Positions 44,482 to 55,633 of a stretch of DNA of 64,000 nt are shown here, piece by piece. Location: NCBI GenBank assembly GCA_004519485.1, contig CP038133.1:1198830-1262829 (forward strand), read 5' to 3'. Made by a program: the position numbers and the translations under genes. The notes below the pieces were generated by a model, which saw only the letters and a list, made by a program, of their open reading frames with translations, was not told the origin of the DNA and did no database searches. This DNA comes from Nannochloropsis oceanica (Eukaryota; Sar; Eustigmatophyceae; Eustigmatales; Monodopsidaceae). Every line of letters begins with the position of its first letter. Position 1 is the stretch's first letter.

Positions 44482-45981
44482 TCACTCCCTCCTGCTGCTT
44501 CTCCTCCCCCTCCTTTCACGAGTCTCTTCATTTTTCTTCTTGCCTTCGTCGCTGTCATTATTCTTCTCCTCCTGCTCTTCCTCCTCCTCCTCTTCACCTG
44601 ACCGCCTCACCATAGCGTCATTAGGTGACCCCCCCTCCTCCTCCTCCCCCCCCTCCTCCTCATCCCTCTCCTTCCTCCTCTTTTCATCCACCATCTCATC
44701 TTTCTCCTCCTCTCCCCTTTCCCCCTTCTTCTTTTCCTCCACCACAACCTCTCCCTTACCATAACCCTCTCCCTCCTCCCCTGCCCCCCCATCCCCATTC
44801 CCATCCCCATTCCCAACTGACGAAGACTCGTCTTCCACCCCAGCAGAAAGCACTGTGGCATCCTCCCTCTCCTTTCCTCCACCCCCGTCCTCCTCCTCCT
44901 CCCCTCTCCCCGCCGGTCCCCACTTCTCCGTGAAAGCCAACTCCGCCTTCCTCCCCTCTTCCGCCCTCTCCTCCTCCCTCCTCCTTACCTTCTCCTCCCC
45001 CTCCCTCCGACTCTCCTCCAATTTCTCCGTCATAGCCTCATTCATCCGTGCCGGCAACCAAAACAACTTGGGCTCCACTCGCGTCAAAATAAAGCCCTTA
45101 AATGCACCCCAATATTCCCTATACCTCGCGCAGTCTAGCTCTCCCTCCACCTTCTTCTGTCGCACCGCCAACCACTCCCTCCTCCTCTCCTCTCCCCTCC
45201 TCCTCTTCTCCCTCTCCTCTTCCTCCTTCACCTTCCTCCTCTCCGCCTCCTCCCTATCCTTACCCACCACCACCTCCATCACCCCTCGTTGCTTCCGCAG
45301 AATCCCACTTCCCTCCCCATCCTTCTTCAGCCTCGCCTGCGCCGCACCCAAATGCCCCATCAACACCCCAAACATCCGTCTGTCCCTCTTCTTCACCTCT
45401 TCCTTCTGGTAGATATTCTTCATTTCCCCTCTCTCTTCTGCCCTTAATTCTGCCGCCTCGTATGCCTCGTCCCTCATCGCCTTCAGCGCTGCCTGTCGTG
45501 CAGGATCCACCACCACCGTTGCCACAGCTGGGCCCCTCCCTCTTCCTCCCCTTCCTCCGTTTTCTCCATCACGTCGCAGAGTCTTGCGAGCCCTCCCTCC
45601 CTCCTGATCGGGCACTTCCCCTTCCTCGATCTCCCCCTTCTCCTCCCCTCCCGGTACACTCACCGCCGAGGCCAATCTTCCCCGCTTCTCACCCACGCGA
45701 GAAAGCAATCCCCCGTCCCGCCGAGGAGAGGTCGGACGCCCGTGCCTGGGGTACATGGTACCGTCGCTCGCTCCTCCTCTGCGGCTTCCTCCTCCTCCTC
45801 CTCCTCCCCCTGCTCCTGCTTCATCTAGGATGACTTGTCGATTACTGCGACCCCACCCGCCACCACTGCCACCACTGCCGCCGCGGGCATGGCTCAGCTT
45901 CTTCTCAAGAATTTGACGCTCTTTTTGGATTTCGCCCAGCTTGGCTTGCAGGGAGGCTACGGTACTGCTGCTGCTAGACAT
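44482..45981 (-). CDS. PNN: Pinin-like splicing-associated protein
   Basis: An intronless frame of 499 aa from the ATG at 45981. Pinin is a nuclear-speckle protein bound to the exon-junction/ASAP complex that modulates splicing. The N-terminal coiled coil (VASLQAKLGEIQKERQILEK) matches the pinin/SDK N-terminal domain. The central pinin/SDK/memA domain includes KRDRRMFGVLMGHLGAAQAR, the family's diagnostic RRMFG.LLGTL-type block, followed by Glu/Arg-rich helix and LFWLPARMNEAMTEKLEESR. The acidic/Lys-rich tail of about 150 aa ends in RRGRRSSRRE, an RS-like terminus. The frame continues upstream but without an in-frame ATG. Head-to-head with CCDC47. Confidence 0.88.
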   Translation of the reverse strand: MSSSSSTVASLQAKLGEIQKERQILEKKLSHARGGSGGSGGGWGRSNRQVILDEAGAGGGGGGGGSRRGGASDGTMYPRHGRPTSPRRDGGLLSRVGEKRGRLASAVSVPGGEEKGEIEEGEVPDQEGGRARKTLRRDGENGGRGGRGRGPAVATVVVDPARQAALKAMRDEAYEAAELRAEERGEMKNIYQKEEVKKRDRRMFGVLMGHLGAAQARLKKDGEGSGILRKQRGVMEVVVGKDREEAERRKVKEEEEREKRRRGEERRREWLAVRQKKVEGELDCARYREYWGAFKGFILTRVEPKLFWLPARMNEAMTEKLEESRREGEEKVRRREEERAEEGRKAELAFTEKWGPAGRGEEEEDGGGGKEREDATVLSAGVEDESSSVGNGDGNGDGGAGEEGEGYGKGEVVVEEKKKGERGEEEKDEMVDEKRRKERDEEEGGEEEEGGSPNDAMVRRSGEEEEEEEQEEKNNDSDEGKKKNEETRERRGRRSSRRE

Positions 45982-46393
45982 GTCTTTAAATGGTGCCTGC
46001 TCATGTGTGTGTGGCAGGGGAGCGGGGAGGCGAAGGGGAATGAGAAAGAGTGGGGCGCAAAAGAACGACAGACACGCCAGCAACAAAGTACACCTCTGGT
46101 TGGAATGTACAGGGGGCCATGGTGGCTATCAGTGTAGGAAAGATATAAACGAGCAAGCGCAGACACAAGGGAATGGATAAGTGCTCGGGCCGCATAGAAG
46201 AAAACTCGCCATCTTCGAGTCGTCTCAACCGACAGCCTGTCAGAATAATAAGACCAAAAGCACTCACACCTCTTCCCTTACCTAGCAAACAGCACATTGG
46301 TGTCAGGCAAGGCAGGGCATTTTATAGCTAGAGAACTTTCCTGCCTGCCGCCCTACCATCCTCCTCCCTCACCTCCCCCCTCGGCCAACCTCA
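45982..46393. promoter_or_regulatory. Divergent promoter region, pinin / CCDC47
   Basis: 412 bp between opposite starts. No tract repeats and no named element recognised. Confidence 0.45.
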
Positions 46394-48337
46394 ATGCCTC
46401 TTCTACGTCCCCGGCCGTCATCACCCCTGCCCGTCCCTTTCCTCGTGCTCCTCATTCCTCTTCTCTGCTCTCTGACTGTGGTCACGCCGCAAGACGACCC
46501 CAACGACGAGTTTACGGACCGGAAACCTCCACTTTCCTCCTCTATCTCCTCCTCCTCCTCTTTCCCTCCCTCTCTCCCTCCCCCTTCCTCCGCAAGTCTT
46601 TACATCTACGAGCTCTGCATGCTCCTACTCCTCGTCTGGTATTTTCTCAACTACTTATGGGGATGTCGCGAGAACGAACGGATCAAGATCTTGTTTCTGA
46701 AGGAGTTTGAAGGCCTTTTTCGCGAGCAATTCGCCCATGTTGGCCCGGGGTGTGTGAGTGGCATGGACGGGAACGGTGGGTGGGGAAATGGTAGTAGCCT
46801 GGACGAAGTAGGAGAGAAGGAGGCCCACAATGGAGAGGAAAAGAAGGGGTTGGTCATGCACAAGGTACGATTAGGCGACAGGAAAGGAATGTGTCGTATA
46901 TCGCCGCCGTTTTCATCACTTTCTGACTGTGGAATTTAGCTCCCTCTTTCCCCTCCCACCTCCCCCTGGCCAGACTCCATATAATATTTCCAGCCTCAGG
47001 CCCATGCCTTTTGACACGTACGAGGATACGAAAAACCACCCACTAAATTCCTCTTCATTCCTCCCTCCCTCCCACCCGTCCTTCCCTCCCTCCCTCCCTC
47101 CCTTCCCCCCCCTTGTCCAGGACTCAAATTCCTCCTTCCAGCTGTGGGCCTCCGGTCGTCGGCATGTTCCAAGAGGGATGGCCATCACCCTAGACCTGCA
47201 GAAAAGACACGACCTCTTCACGAAGCTATGGGAAAGGTTCTTCCCGTCAGAGGTGAGGAAGGAAAAAGGGAGGGAGGGAGGGAGGGCGGTCGTGTGCAGC
47301 ATGTAAAGGTGGAAGTGAATAGACATAGAGCCTCCGATGAATCAGGGCTTATTCATTTCTTACAGATACATGAACACCCTCCTTCCCTCCCTCCTCCCTC
47401 CCTTCTTTCCCTCAGGACGTCATCACCCTCGAAGCGGGCCTCAACCCTGAGGAGGTGGCGCCCTTTGTCCTCGCCCTCTCCCGGCGCCTGCACCACCGCT
47501 CCCTCCACCTTACTACCCCCGACATCTTCAACTACACCACCCTCCTCCTCCTACCCGTCCTCCTTCCCGCCCTCGACACGGCCCATTTCGTCGTCTACGC
47601 GGACAACGACGCCGTCGTGCCCCTCGTCCTCCCTCCTGCCCTCACCCGCGTCTTGGAGGAGCACAAACCTTGGTTCGAAAGGATACACGTCAGTGATCAG
47701 AACACGACCCCTGTAGGGTAAGGAGGGAGGGAGGGAGGGAGGGAGGGAGGAGAATTCACGGTCGGTGAGTTGGGACCGACGACTTGGCCCCCAAGAAAAG
47801 AAAAATGTGAATCTTCAGCACCTTCATCAGTATCCTCCTCCTCTTCCTCCTCCTCCTCCTCCTCCTCCTCCTCCTCCTGTCCGCTTCCAAACTCACAAGG
47901 CGCACTCTCCCCCCTCCTCCCCTTTCCATTCCTCCCTCCCTCCACTCTACAGGGGACACCCCTTCCTCCCCCCCGTCATCCTTCGCGCCCGTTTCCTGGT
48001 CCCCACCAACGAAGCCGACATGCACACGCACCTTCGGCCGTTGCTTTCCCTTGTCTTTGAGCTCTTGGATCACGTGGCAGGGGGAAAGGTACGGCTGTCG
48101 GAGGCCGCGCGGAGAAGAAGTAAAGAGGTGCGGGCCGTGATCGAGGCCAAGAAGCTGATGGAGCTGCAGAAGGCCCACCAGCAGGAGAGGGAGTGGAAGA
48201 AGAGGGAGAAGCAACGGAGGGAACAGGAGGCATATGCGCGCTTGACGCCGGAACAAAAGCGGCGGAAAGAGGAAAAAGACGCCAAGAAAAAGAGACACGA
48301 GGAAGCGAAGAGGTGGGCGAGGACACACATGAGCTAG
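46394..48337 (+). CDS. CCDC47: CCDC47 homologue, ER translocon PAT-complex subunit
   Basis: Four exons (46394-46864, 47121-47252, 47416-47717, 47953-48337) give 429 aa in frame. CCDC47 (DUF1682, calumin) is a single-pass ER protein that with Asterix forms the PAT chaperone for multi-pass membrane proteins at the translocon. A signal peptide (VPFLVLLIPLLCSLTVVTP) is followed by a short luminal acidic stretch. The membrane helix is LYIYELCMLLLLVWYFLNYL. The cytosolic domain includes FQLWASGRRHVPRGMAITLD, LQKRHDLFTKLWERFFPSE and a VLRARFLVP-like strand (VILRARFLVPTNEADMHTHL). The C-terminus is the typical Lys/Arg/Glu coiled coil ending KKKRHEEAKRWARTHMS. Together with EMC6 it points to a full membrane-protein insertion machinery. 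Confidence 0.92.
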
Positions 48338-49433
48338 CAAAGTGGTTGCACCAGGGAGGGAGGGTGATGTGTGATGGTGAAAGAGAGAAGTGACAGCAAA
48401 TGGTAGCAAAGAACATTTAGAAATATAAAGTGTGAAAGAAAGGGAATGCGTGCAAGTGCGTCTTCTCATATTCTCGCGTCCTCTGTCGCTTACTTGGGTT
48501 TGTATACATACTGTGCCAAGCAAATCTCACTTAAGCACGGCTCGGTAGCAAATGACATCGCCACTGTGCGCCTTGCTGGGAGCTAGGAGGAGTTGATTGC
48601 TCATCTCGTGCATCCATGACCATCTTGCTTGGCTTCTCGAAGCATATGGGGCACTTATTCTCGTTCGGGTAGGGGGTAGTGATACTACTCAGTACCACTA
48701 CACAGCAGTACTACTACCCCGACATGCACTCTGTCGTGACTCATGCGCCCCCCTGCCATCTGTTCTGGTCCAGCAGCACCTATTACCCGTCGGTACGACG
48801 TTTATGTAGGTCTACTAGGGCTATTGAACCAGTGAAATCTAGATGATAAAGCCAAGAATCTCCAAGGACAGATATGGCACTAAGAGGGAACACCCTTGTA
48901 GGGGTCCCGTCAAACAAAACACGACTTCAATGGGCCAGGCATTAATCAATCAAGGTAAACCCCGCTCGTACGGTACGACACAAGAAGTCCAGAACCTAAA
49001 TCAATTCCAAAAACTATATAAGTACTGGTCTGTAGACGCAAATACAGTCCAGTTGTGCAGGGTTGGTGCACATGTTTAGGAAAAGGGCAAAAGACTGGGG
49101 AAGTCGAGAGTAGGAGAAAGAAAAAAATGAAAATTGAATTTCCCCTGTAGGATGCTATAGAATCTATGATGATCGGGCTCCTAGGCCCAGACCCACTCAT
49201 CAACAGGGATAACGAGGAGAATGGCAATGTCAAGGAGCAGGAGAAGGGCAATGTCAAGGAGGTGGTGGTACACGGTGGCCTCCCCTCTCTCCTGACACCC
49301 TCCTGCTATGACAGTGTGACAATCCGCCGCCGCCGCTGCCATCCGCCCTACTTCCCCAAAACATGCATACATACGCAAACGCATAAACACAGGCGCCTCC
49401 CACCAAGCGCGGCATTTAGAGAGAGAGAGAGCC
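48338..49433. other. Intergenic, 1.1 kb, non-repetitive
   Basis: This lies between CCDC47 and the orphan membrane-protein gene, both plus. Unlike most of the window it lacks GGGA/TCCC tracts. An imperfect hairpin is visible: ggggtagtgatact (48673-48686) against agtactactacccc (48707-48720). Sequence from about 48790 to 49090 is mixed with no open gene. No tRNA-like T-loop or recognised RNA. Confidence 0.4.
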
Positions 49434-52245
49434 ATGCCGTTCCGGCTCAATCGCTGGGGCGGGGTTCACAATGAAGAGGTGGATAGGAAAGCCATCATGG
49501 GGTTGAAAATCTTGCTGCTGGTCGCAATTCCAACCGTCATGGCCTCGACGGTTTTTGCCGGCATGTACGCCTGGATCCAAGGGCGGCAGTACGGATACAC
49601 AGTCGAAGATTGGCAACGGTGCCTGGTCGCCCCCAACAAAGGAGGCTTTGGCGTTGGGGACCAGACTCTCTTCACGGGATCAGCGGTGCGCGAGGGAGAG
49701 GAAGGGTGGAGGGAGAGGGAGGAGGGAGAGGAAGCATCTCATGATGTAATCGTTTCGTGTCGTCCAATGATGCTATGTCGTCACAGGAATTAAACCTCGC
49801 TGTTTCCCTCTTGTCCATACGAGATTTTCTCAAAGCTTGTCCCCCCCACCCCACTCACCACTCCCCGCTCCGTTACTTCCTCCCCTCCCCCCCTCCCTCG
49901 ACACCTACAGGCGACGTTCGCCATGAAGGCCATCGTCTTTCTCATCCTCTCCTTCAACGGCGTCAATGCTGGGCTGATGGACCACGACATGCTGCCCTAC
50001 GCTCTCTTTGTCTCCTTTTCAGGCCTCCTGGGAATGACGATCTATCGCGAATCGTCCCCTATTCAACCTGAGCCTCGTGCCATGAGCGTCACTCTCGTCA
50101 CGCTCACAAAATTCATCCATCCCCACATGTATGCCGATTTCCCCGTGTATCAAGCTCAGCCTGACCCGAGTCTGTGTGTGCATGCCTATCACTTTAATCT
50201 GGCCTTCTTGGTGTCACAATACATCATGCTTCTGATGGCGGTCGGGCTTTTTTCGATTGCCGTTTACACGCTCGTGTATTCCCCGAGGGATTATCTCGAC
50301 ACGCGGCTGGATGGTTCTAGGAATGCCATGTTGCTGGTACCTGTGATTATGACGGGTTATGTGCTTACCTTGCTGGCCAAGGAGATCGTGGCGGTGGACA
50401 CGATGCAGGTAGGTAGGGAGGGAGGGAGGGAGGGAGGGCTATGCCATGTGACATGGGAAGCTTTGTTTTCACTCCCTCCCTCCCTCCCTCCCTTCCTCTT
50501 TCTCCCCCTCAACAGGTCCTCCAAGATTCCCAGCTAGGCTACATGTTCATGTTCAAGAAAGCCGATATGGGTACGCCCCTCCCTCCCTCCCCTCCCTCCC
50601 TCCCCTCCCTCCCTCCCTCCCTCCCTCCCTCCCTCCCTCCCTTCCTCCCTTCCTCCCTCCCTCCCTTCCTCCTTCCTTCCTTCCTCAACTCCCTCTCCCC
50701 CCTTTTCTCATTCTTTCATCAACCTTCTCTCCCTCGCCACTTCCTTTCACGTCAATCCCCACTCCCCTTTCCCCTCCCTCCTTCCCTCCTTCCCCTCAGA
50801 TGTGATATCGATGACTATGATGGTCACATGCGGTGCTGTCTTGGTCGGCTCCTTCCACGAGTGCAAGAACAAGTTCAGATTAGCCTCTTTCATGGCGTTT
50901 TTGCACGTACGGGAGGGAGGGAGGGAGGGAGGGAGGGAGGGAGGGAGGGAGGGAGGGAGGGAGAGAGGGAGGGAGGGAGGGAGGGCGAGAAGGCGGGAGA
51001 GAAATCTGGCAAGAGGAACGAGGGAGGGAGGGAGGGAGGGAGGGAGGGAGGGAGGGAAGGAGTGCAGGAAGGGAAGAGAGGAAAGGCCAAGCAATTATTC
51101 ATTTGTGCCATCTATCACTCCCTCTGATTCGCACCCCCCCTCCCTCCCTCCCTCCCTCCTTCCCTCCTCGCTTCCCGTAGGTCCTCATCTCCCTCCCCGT
51201 CATGGCGGGGACCTTCGCAGCTTACGACTCATTGACTTACCCCTACAAGGGCAGCACGTACCGGCTCTGGGAGACAGTATCCTGCAAGACGTACATCAAC
51301 ACCAAGAATCTGGTGAGCACGGGAGGGAGGGAGGGAGGGAGGGAGGGAGGGAAATAAAATGAGCGACGGGGATTTGATTTGGTGCATGTACTCAATCCCC
51401 CTCCCCTCCCTCCTGTCCATCATTCACCCTCTCTCCCTCTCTCCCTCTTTACTTCCCTCCCTCCCTCCCTCTCTGTGCTCCCTCTGCCACTCTCTCACCT
51501 CTTCTCCTTCCCCCCCCCCCCCCGCTCTCTCCAGGGCATCTTCGGTGATTATCCAGGCGAGCTAAACGAGATCTGTCGGGAGGTTCAACTCTCGCTCGTC
51601 GGACAGACTATCATGTAAGAAAAGAGGGAGGGAGGGGGGGAGGGAGGGAGAGGAGCGAAAAAGAGGGCAAAATCGAAGGGGGTTAACACCTGGCTTGTTC
51701 TCATACCGTACTCCCCCTTCCCTCCCCCCCTCCCTCCCTCCCTCCCTCCCTCCCTCCCTCCCTCCCTCTTTCCCTCCCTCTCTCCCCCTCCCAGCTTCCT
51801 GGCCATGTTCTTCCAGATGATCTGCTGCCTCCGCGTCGTCCTCACCAACGAAGGTCCCGTCCGTCCTCCTCACGAGACACGGTGCATGTCCTGCGCATAC
51901 CGGCAAGAAAGCGAGGGTCTGTTATCCTTTGTGCGGCAGCCCACCATTATGGGGTCTCTGTCCATGTACGCACGGCCCTCCTCCTTCTCACCCTCGCATA
52001 AAGCGTCACCGTATCGATTGAGGCCGGGGGAGGGTGAGGGGGGGGGAGGGATGGACCGACCGTTATTGTCGGAGTGGGGGAACAGCAGTGAAGAGAGCGA
52101 GGAGGACACGCGAGAGGAGAGGGGAAGGAGGAGGGTTGGAAAGAGGAGGGGGGGGGGGGCGAATGGATGGAGGGAGGACGGAGCAGTGTTGACGGATGAT
52201 CTGGCCAGGGAAGTGGGCTATGCTGAGGAGGAAGAGAGGGCGTGA
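49434..52245 (+). CDS. Orphan membrane protein with about eight transmembrane helices
   Basis: Seven exons (49434-49685, 49911-50408, 50516-50570, 50800-50906, 51181-51312, 51535-51614, 51795-52245) total 1575 nt, 524 aa. I do not recognise the family. Helices I see: LKILLLVAIPTVMASTVFAG, FAMKAIVFLILSFNGVNAGL, LPYALFVSFSGLLGMTIY, FLVSQYIMLLMAVGLFSIAV, AMLLVPVIMTGYVLTLLA, VISMTMMVTCGAVLVGS, FMAFLHVLISLPVMAGTFAA and LVGQTIIFLAMFFQMICC. Cysteines cluster in loops (WQRCLVAP, VSCKTY, EICREV) and suggest extracytosolic disulfides. The last 110 residues are Gly/Glu/Ser-rich and cytosolic. Introns are nearly all GGGA/TCCC. Probably an eight-helix receptor, channel or transporter-like protein restricted to relatives; function unassigned. 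Confidence 0.82.
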
Positions 52246-52479
52246 GGAGGGGGGGGAGGGAGGGGAGGAGGGAAGGGGGAGTACGTAAAGTGTACATAGC
52301 TGGCAACTTGGAACCAAAGTAATTAACCCAAGTCGAGAGACTGAGAAACATCCGGAGGTGAGAGACGTCCTTTCTCCTGCTTCTTTCTAGCTTCTTTCTC
52401 TCTTCGGGCTCACCTCATCTCTCTACCTTCTTTCCTTCCCTCTTCCCCTCCTTCCTTCATTTCCTACCGCTCCGATCCT

Positions 52480-55083
52480 TTACGCCCTCTGCTGCTGTTG
52501 CTGCTGCCTCCTGGTCCCTCCCCCCCCTCCGTCCTTCCTCCCCCCCTCCTCCCCTCCCCCTCCCCCCTCCTCCAGTAAATCAACCAACATGAAATTGGCG
52601 GGTGCATGGGCCGAGGCCTTCCCTACCTTGTTCTGCGGTGAGAAGAGGCGCCTATCAATCGCTGCCGCGTCCCGTGCAAAGGTGAGGGGATGAGCCGCCG
52701 TGGCCACACGGGCTTGCCGGATGCTGCTGTCGTCCAGCGTGGGACTGGAGCCCCAAAGTCCCTGGTCGGCAACGAAGTGATAAAGGGCTTGGAATTCGGA
52801 GGGGGAGTAGGAGGGTGGGTGGAGGATGTCGTAGGCAGGGAGGGAGGGAGGGAGGGGGTGGGGGGGCAGGTCGGCAAGACGCTTGCGGCCTTCTTGACCT
52901 TTCTTGGCTTTGGCGCGAGAGAGACGGGGATACCGCCCCGTCCGGGCTGCGAGGAAGGCGATGTGTTTGTGGTGCTTCCCGTAGGAAGGGGAGGAGGGGG
53001 AGGGCGGAAGGAGGTTCCTGAGAGCGGCCACGAGAACGAGGCGCGAGGCCTCGATTTTCTTCTGTGCATAGTGGTAGGTGCTGGGGTAAAACCACTCCGA
53101 AAACTCATCCACGGCAAAGAGAACGGGGTATACCGACTGCCCTTCCTCCATGCCTCGCTTAAGCTCCAACAAACACGTCGTGGCCAGCTTCTTTTTACTC
53201 AGGCCCAACACCACCAAATCCAGCAAAGTCGCCCCCTCGGGCCCTCCCTCCCTCCCTCCCTCCTTCAGGCCCAGCCTCTCCACCACCTCCCTATCCTTCA
53301 GCGGCAGCCCTGCCAGCTGATGTCCATGGGCCTCCCCCAGCTGTCTCAACGTCGTCTGCGCCAAGTCAGGCGTATCAAAATACCCCTTAAAAAAAGGCGA
53401 GGGCCGGACCAAGCCCCCCTCATGCAGATATTCGTATGCCGAGGGGATGAAAAACACCAGCCAACCGCTCTTCCTCGCATAATGCACCGTGTGATACAAG
53501 GAGGCTGTTTTCCCTGATCCTCGGGGACCTGACAGCAAGAAAATCGACCGTCCTCCCTCCTTCCCGTCCTCTGTCGGTGCCTCAGTCAAGGGCAGCTCTA
53601 GGGTTTGCTCCGGATGCTCTAACGTTACATCGTCAACGGCCAGCCGTTTCAACGTCCCATACATATCCCAATCTGTCTTCCTACCCTCATACACCCCCTC
53701 TCCCAACCCTCCCGCTGCTTTCTTCTCTTTCCGCTCCTGCTCCTCCTCATCCTCCTCCTCTCCGAATAAATCATAATCGTCCTCCTCCTCCTCCTCCTCC
53801 TCCTCCCCTTCCTCCTCCCCCACTCTTCCAGCCGGCGCCACATTCCTTTCCGCCTTCTCCTTCTGCTGCTGCTGCTGCTGCTGCTGTGGTGACACCTCTA
53901 TATCCTTCCCCCTGGCCATCGCTGCCGCCAGCCCCCCACCTCTGACCCACTCCTCCCTCAGTTTCTCCGCTCCCTCCATTCCGTCCACCCACCCTCGTCC
54001 TCCCCTTGCAGCAAAGGCCTTCAAGTGTTCAATCACCTCGATTGCCTGTGGTCTTACCAGCAAGAACTTTGACGCCAGGAGCGATTGCAGTCCTGCCTCC
54101 CAGGGCACCCTTCCTGGCTTGCTCCACGGCCCCGGGAAAAATCTCCCCACCTCCTCCTCATTCAGGGTGTACACTTTTCCCACCGCGGCTGCTCCCCCGG
54201 CGTCGGCGTGCGTGCGGGGATCGTTCGACGGGGCATAGACGTAGCTCAGATCTAGCTTTCCGCTGCTGCTGCTGCTGCTGCTACTGGTGGCTTTCCCCTT
54301 CTGCTGCAGCTCGTAGGCATCAGCCGAGGCCGTAATCTCTTCTACCGTCATGCCCTCCGTCTTCATGCCAGGAGGGAGAGTGATTTTGATAGGATCTCTC
54401 GGCTCTTTGTCCGATGCATAAGGCAAGGAGGCAGGCGCACGACTGCTGCTGCTGTTGCTACCCTTGGCCTTTCGCCCGCTTCGGGGCGGCTTGCCACCAT
54501 CGCCCCCGTTAATGGATTTGGTGGAGAAAGAGGAGTGGGGGACGAGAACGAGAGAAGAAGGCCAAGAGGAGAAGGAGGAGGGGGGGGAGGAACCGCCAGC
54601 GACTGATGTTATTCTTAAAGACTATTTTTTTGGTGGGGGGGGAGGGAAATGCCAGGAGGTTCTCAGAAGGTGGGTGGATGGGTGGAGACCAAAATAGCAA
54701 AAGTCATACAACAAGAGGATAAGTGAGTAAGGGAAACCCTAAGCTTGACATACGCGGGGGGTGCGAAGATCTAGTTGTGCTCGCGAAAGCAGAATAGGAT
54801 GGAGGAGTTCTTCTGGTTTTATGACGGTGGCGTGAGGTGAGGGAAGGAGGTGGAAATTGGGAGCCTATTCAATGACTCAGTCGTTGACGGAAAGACCAAC
54901 AATTAAGACAAAGTCCAGGTACAGGAAAGAACAGCCAAAGGGTCTATAGGGGCATGCACTCACCCTTCTCGTCGCTGCCATTGCCGCAGCTGCGGGTCTC
55001 GACGTCGATGATGGTGAAGAGGCTAGCAGCATGAGCCGTCTATTACCGCTGCCCCCACCGCCACCGCACAGCAAGCGCTTCAT
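52480..55083 (-). CDS. DAP3: Mitochondrial ribosomal protein mS29 (DAP3)
   Basis: The main exon ends at 52480 and is open upstream to about 54620. The proposed first exon (55083-54962) supplies an ATG and an Arg/Ser/Ala-rich presequence (MKRLLCGGGGGSGNRRLMLL), spliced to about 54630 (acceptor uncertain, several AG sites). mS29 is the GTP-binding protein of the mitochondrial small subunit. Diagnostic parts: YTLNEEEVGRFFPGPWSKPG, the P-loop IFLLSGPRGSGKTASLYHTV, SGWLVFFIPSAYEYLHEG and the Walker-B-like VLFAVDEFSEWF. The C-terminus includes YDILHPPSYSPSEFQALYHF and ends in a Gln run. Glu-rich and Gln-rich inserts lengthen the N-terminal third. It is convergent with the orphan membrane gene. Confidence 0.9.
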
Positions 55084-55599
55084 CTTAGCTTTCTTATGGT
55101 TGACGCCGCACCCCCGAAGCGCTGTGTGCGTATATATGTGTATATGTGTGTGCGTGTGCGTGTGTGTGCCGGTGTACGGTTGGCATGTCTGGCGGATGAT
55201 TTTAGGGTACCAAGCGATCCGATCTTCTGGTCGCCCAAAGCACGAAGGACTAAGTGAAATCCTCAGTAGCGGCTCTGCAAGGGTCGCGTCACAACACATC
55301 GACTACCATACATATCTCTTGATGACATTGCTGTCTCCAAGATTGGAACCGCCTGTGGCACGCAATGAACCAAAAATGAGAAATGATACAGCGAATCATT
55401 TTCAAGACAAGACTTCTCTTTCTTTGGTGATCGTGCCATGTACAGCCAGCTTACGGCTTTTTGTTTTTGTCAGCGTTCCTGTTTTTTCCATAATTCTTGC
55501 TTGTGAACTTGTTTACCCCCTTACCAGCACTCTACAGGTCACCTGCCTTTCGTCCGGGTGGGTCCGTGCATGCACGTCCCTTTCACGCTTACACTTGAA

Positions 55600-55633
<34 letters not shown>

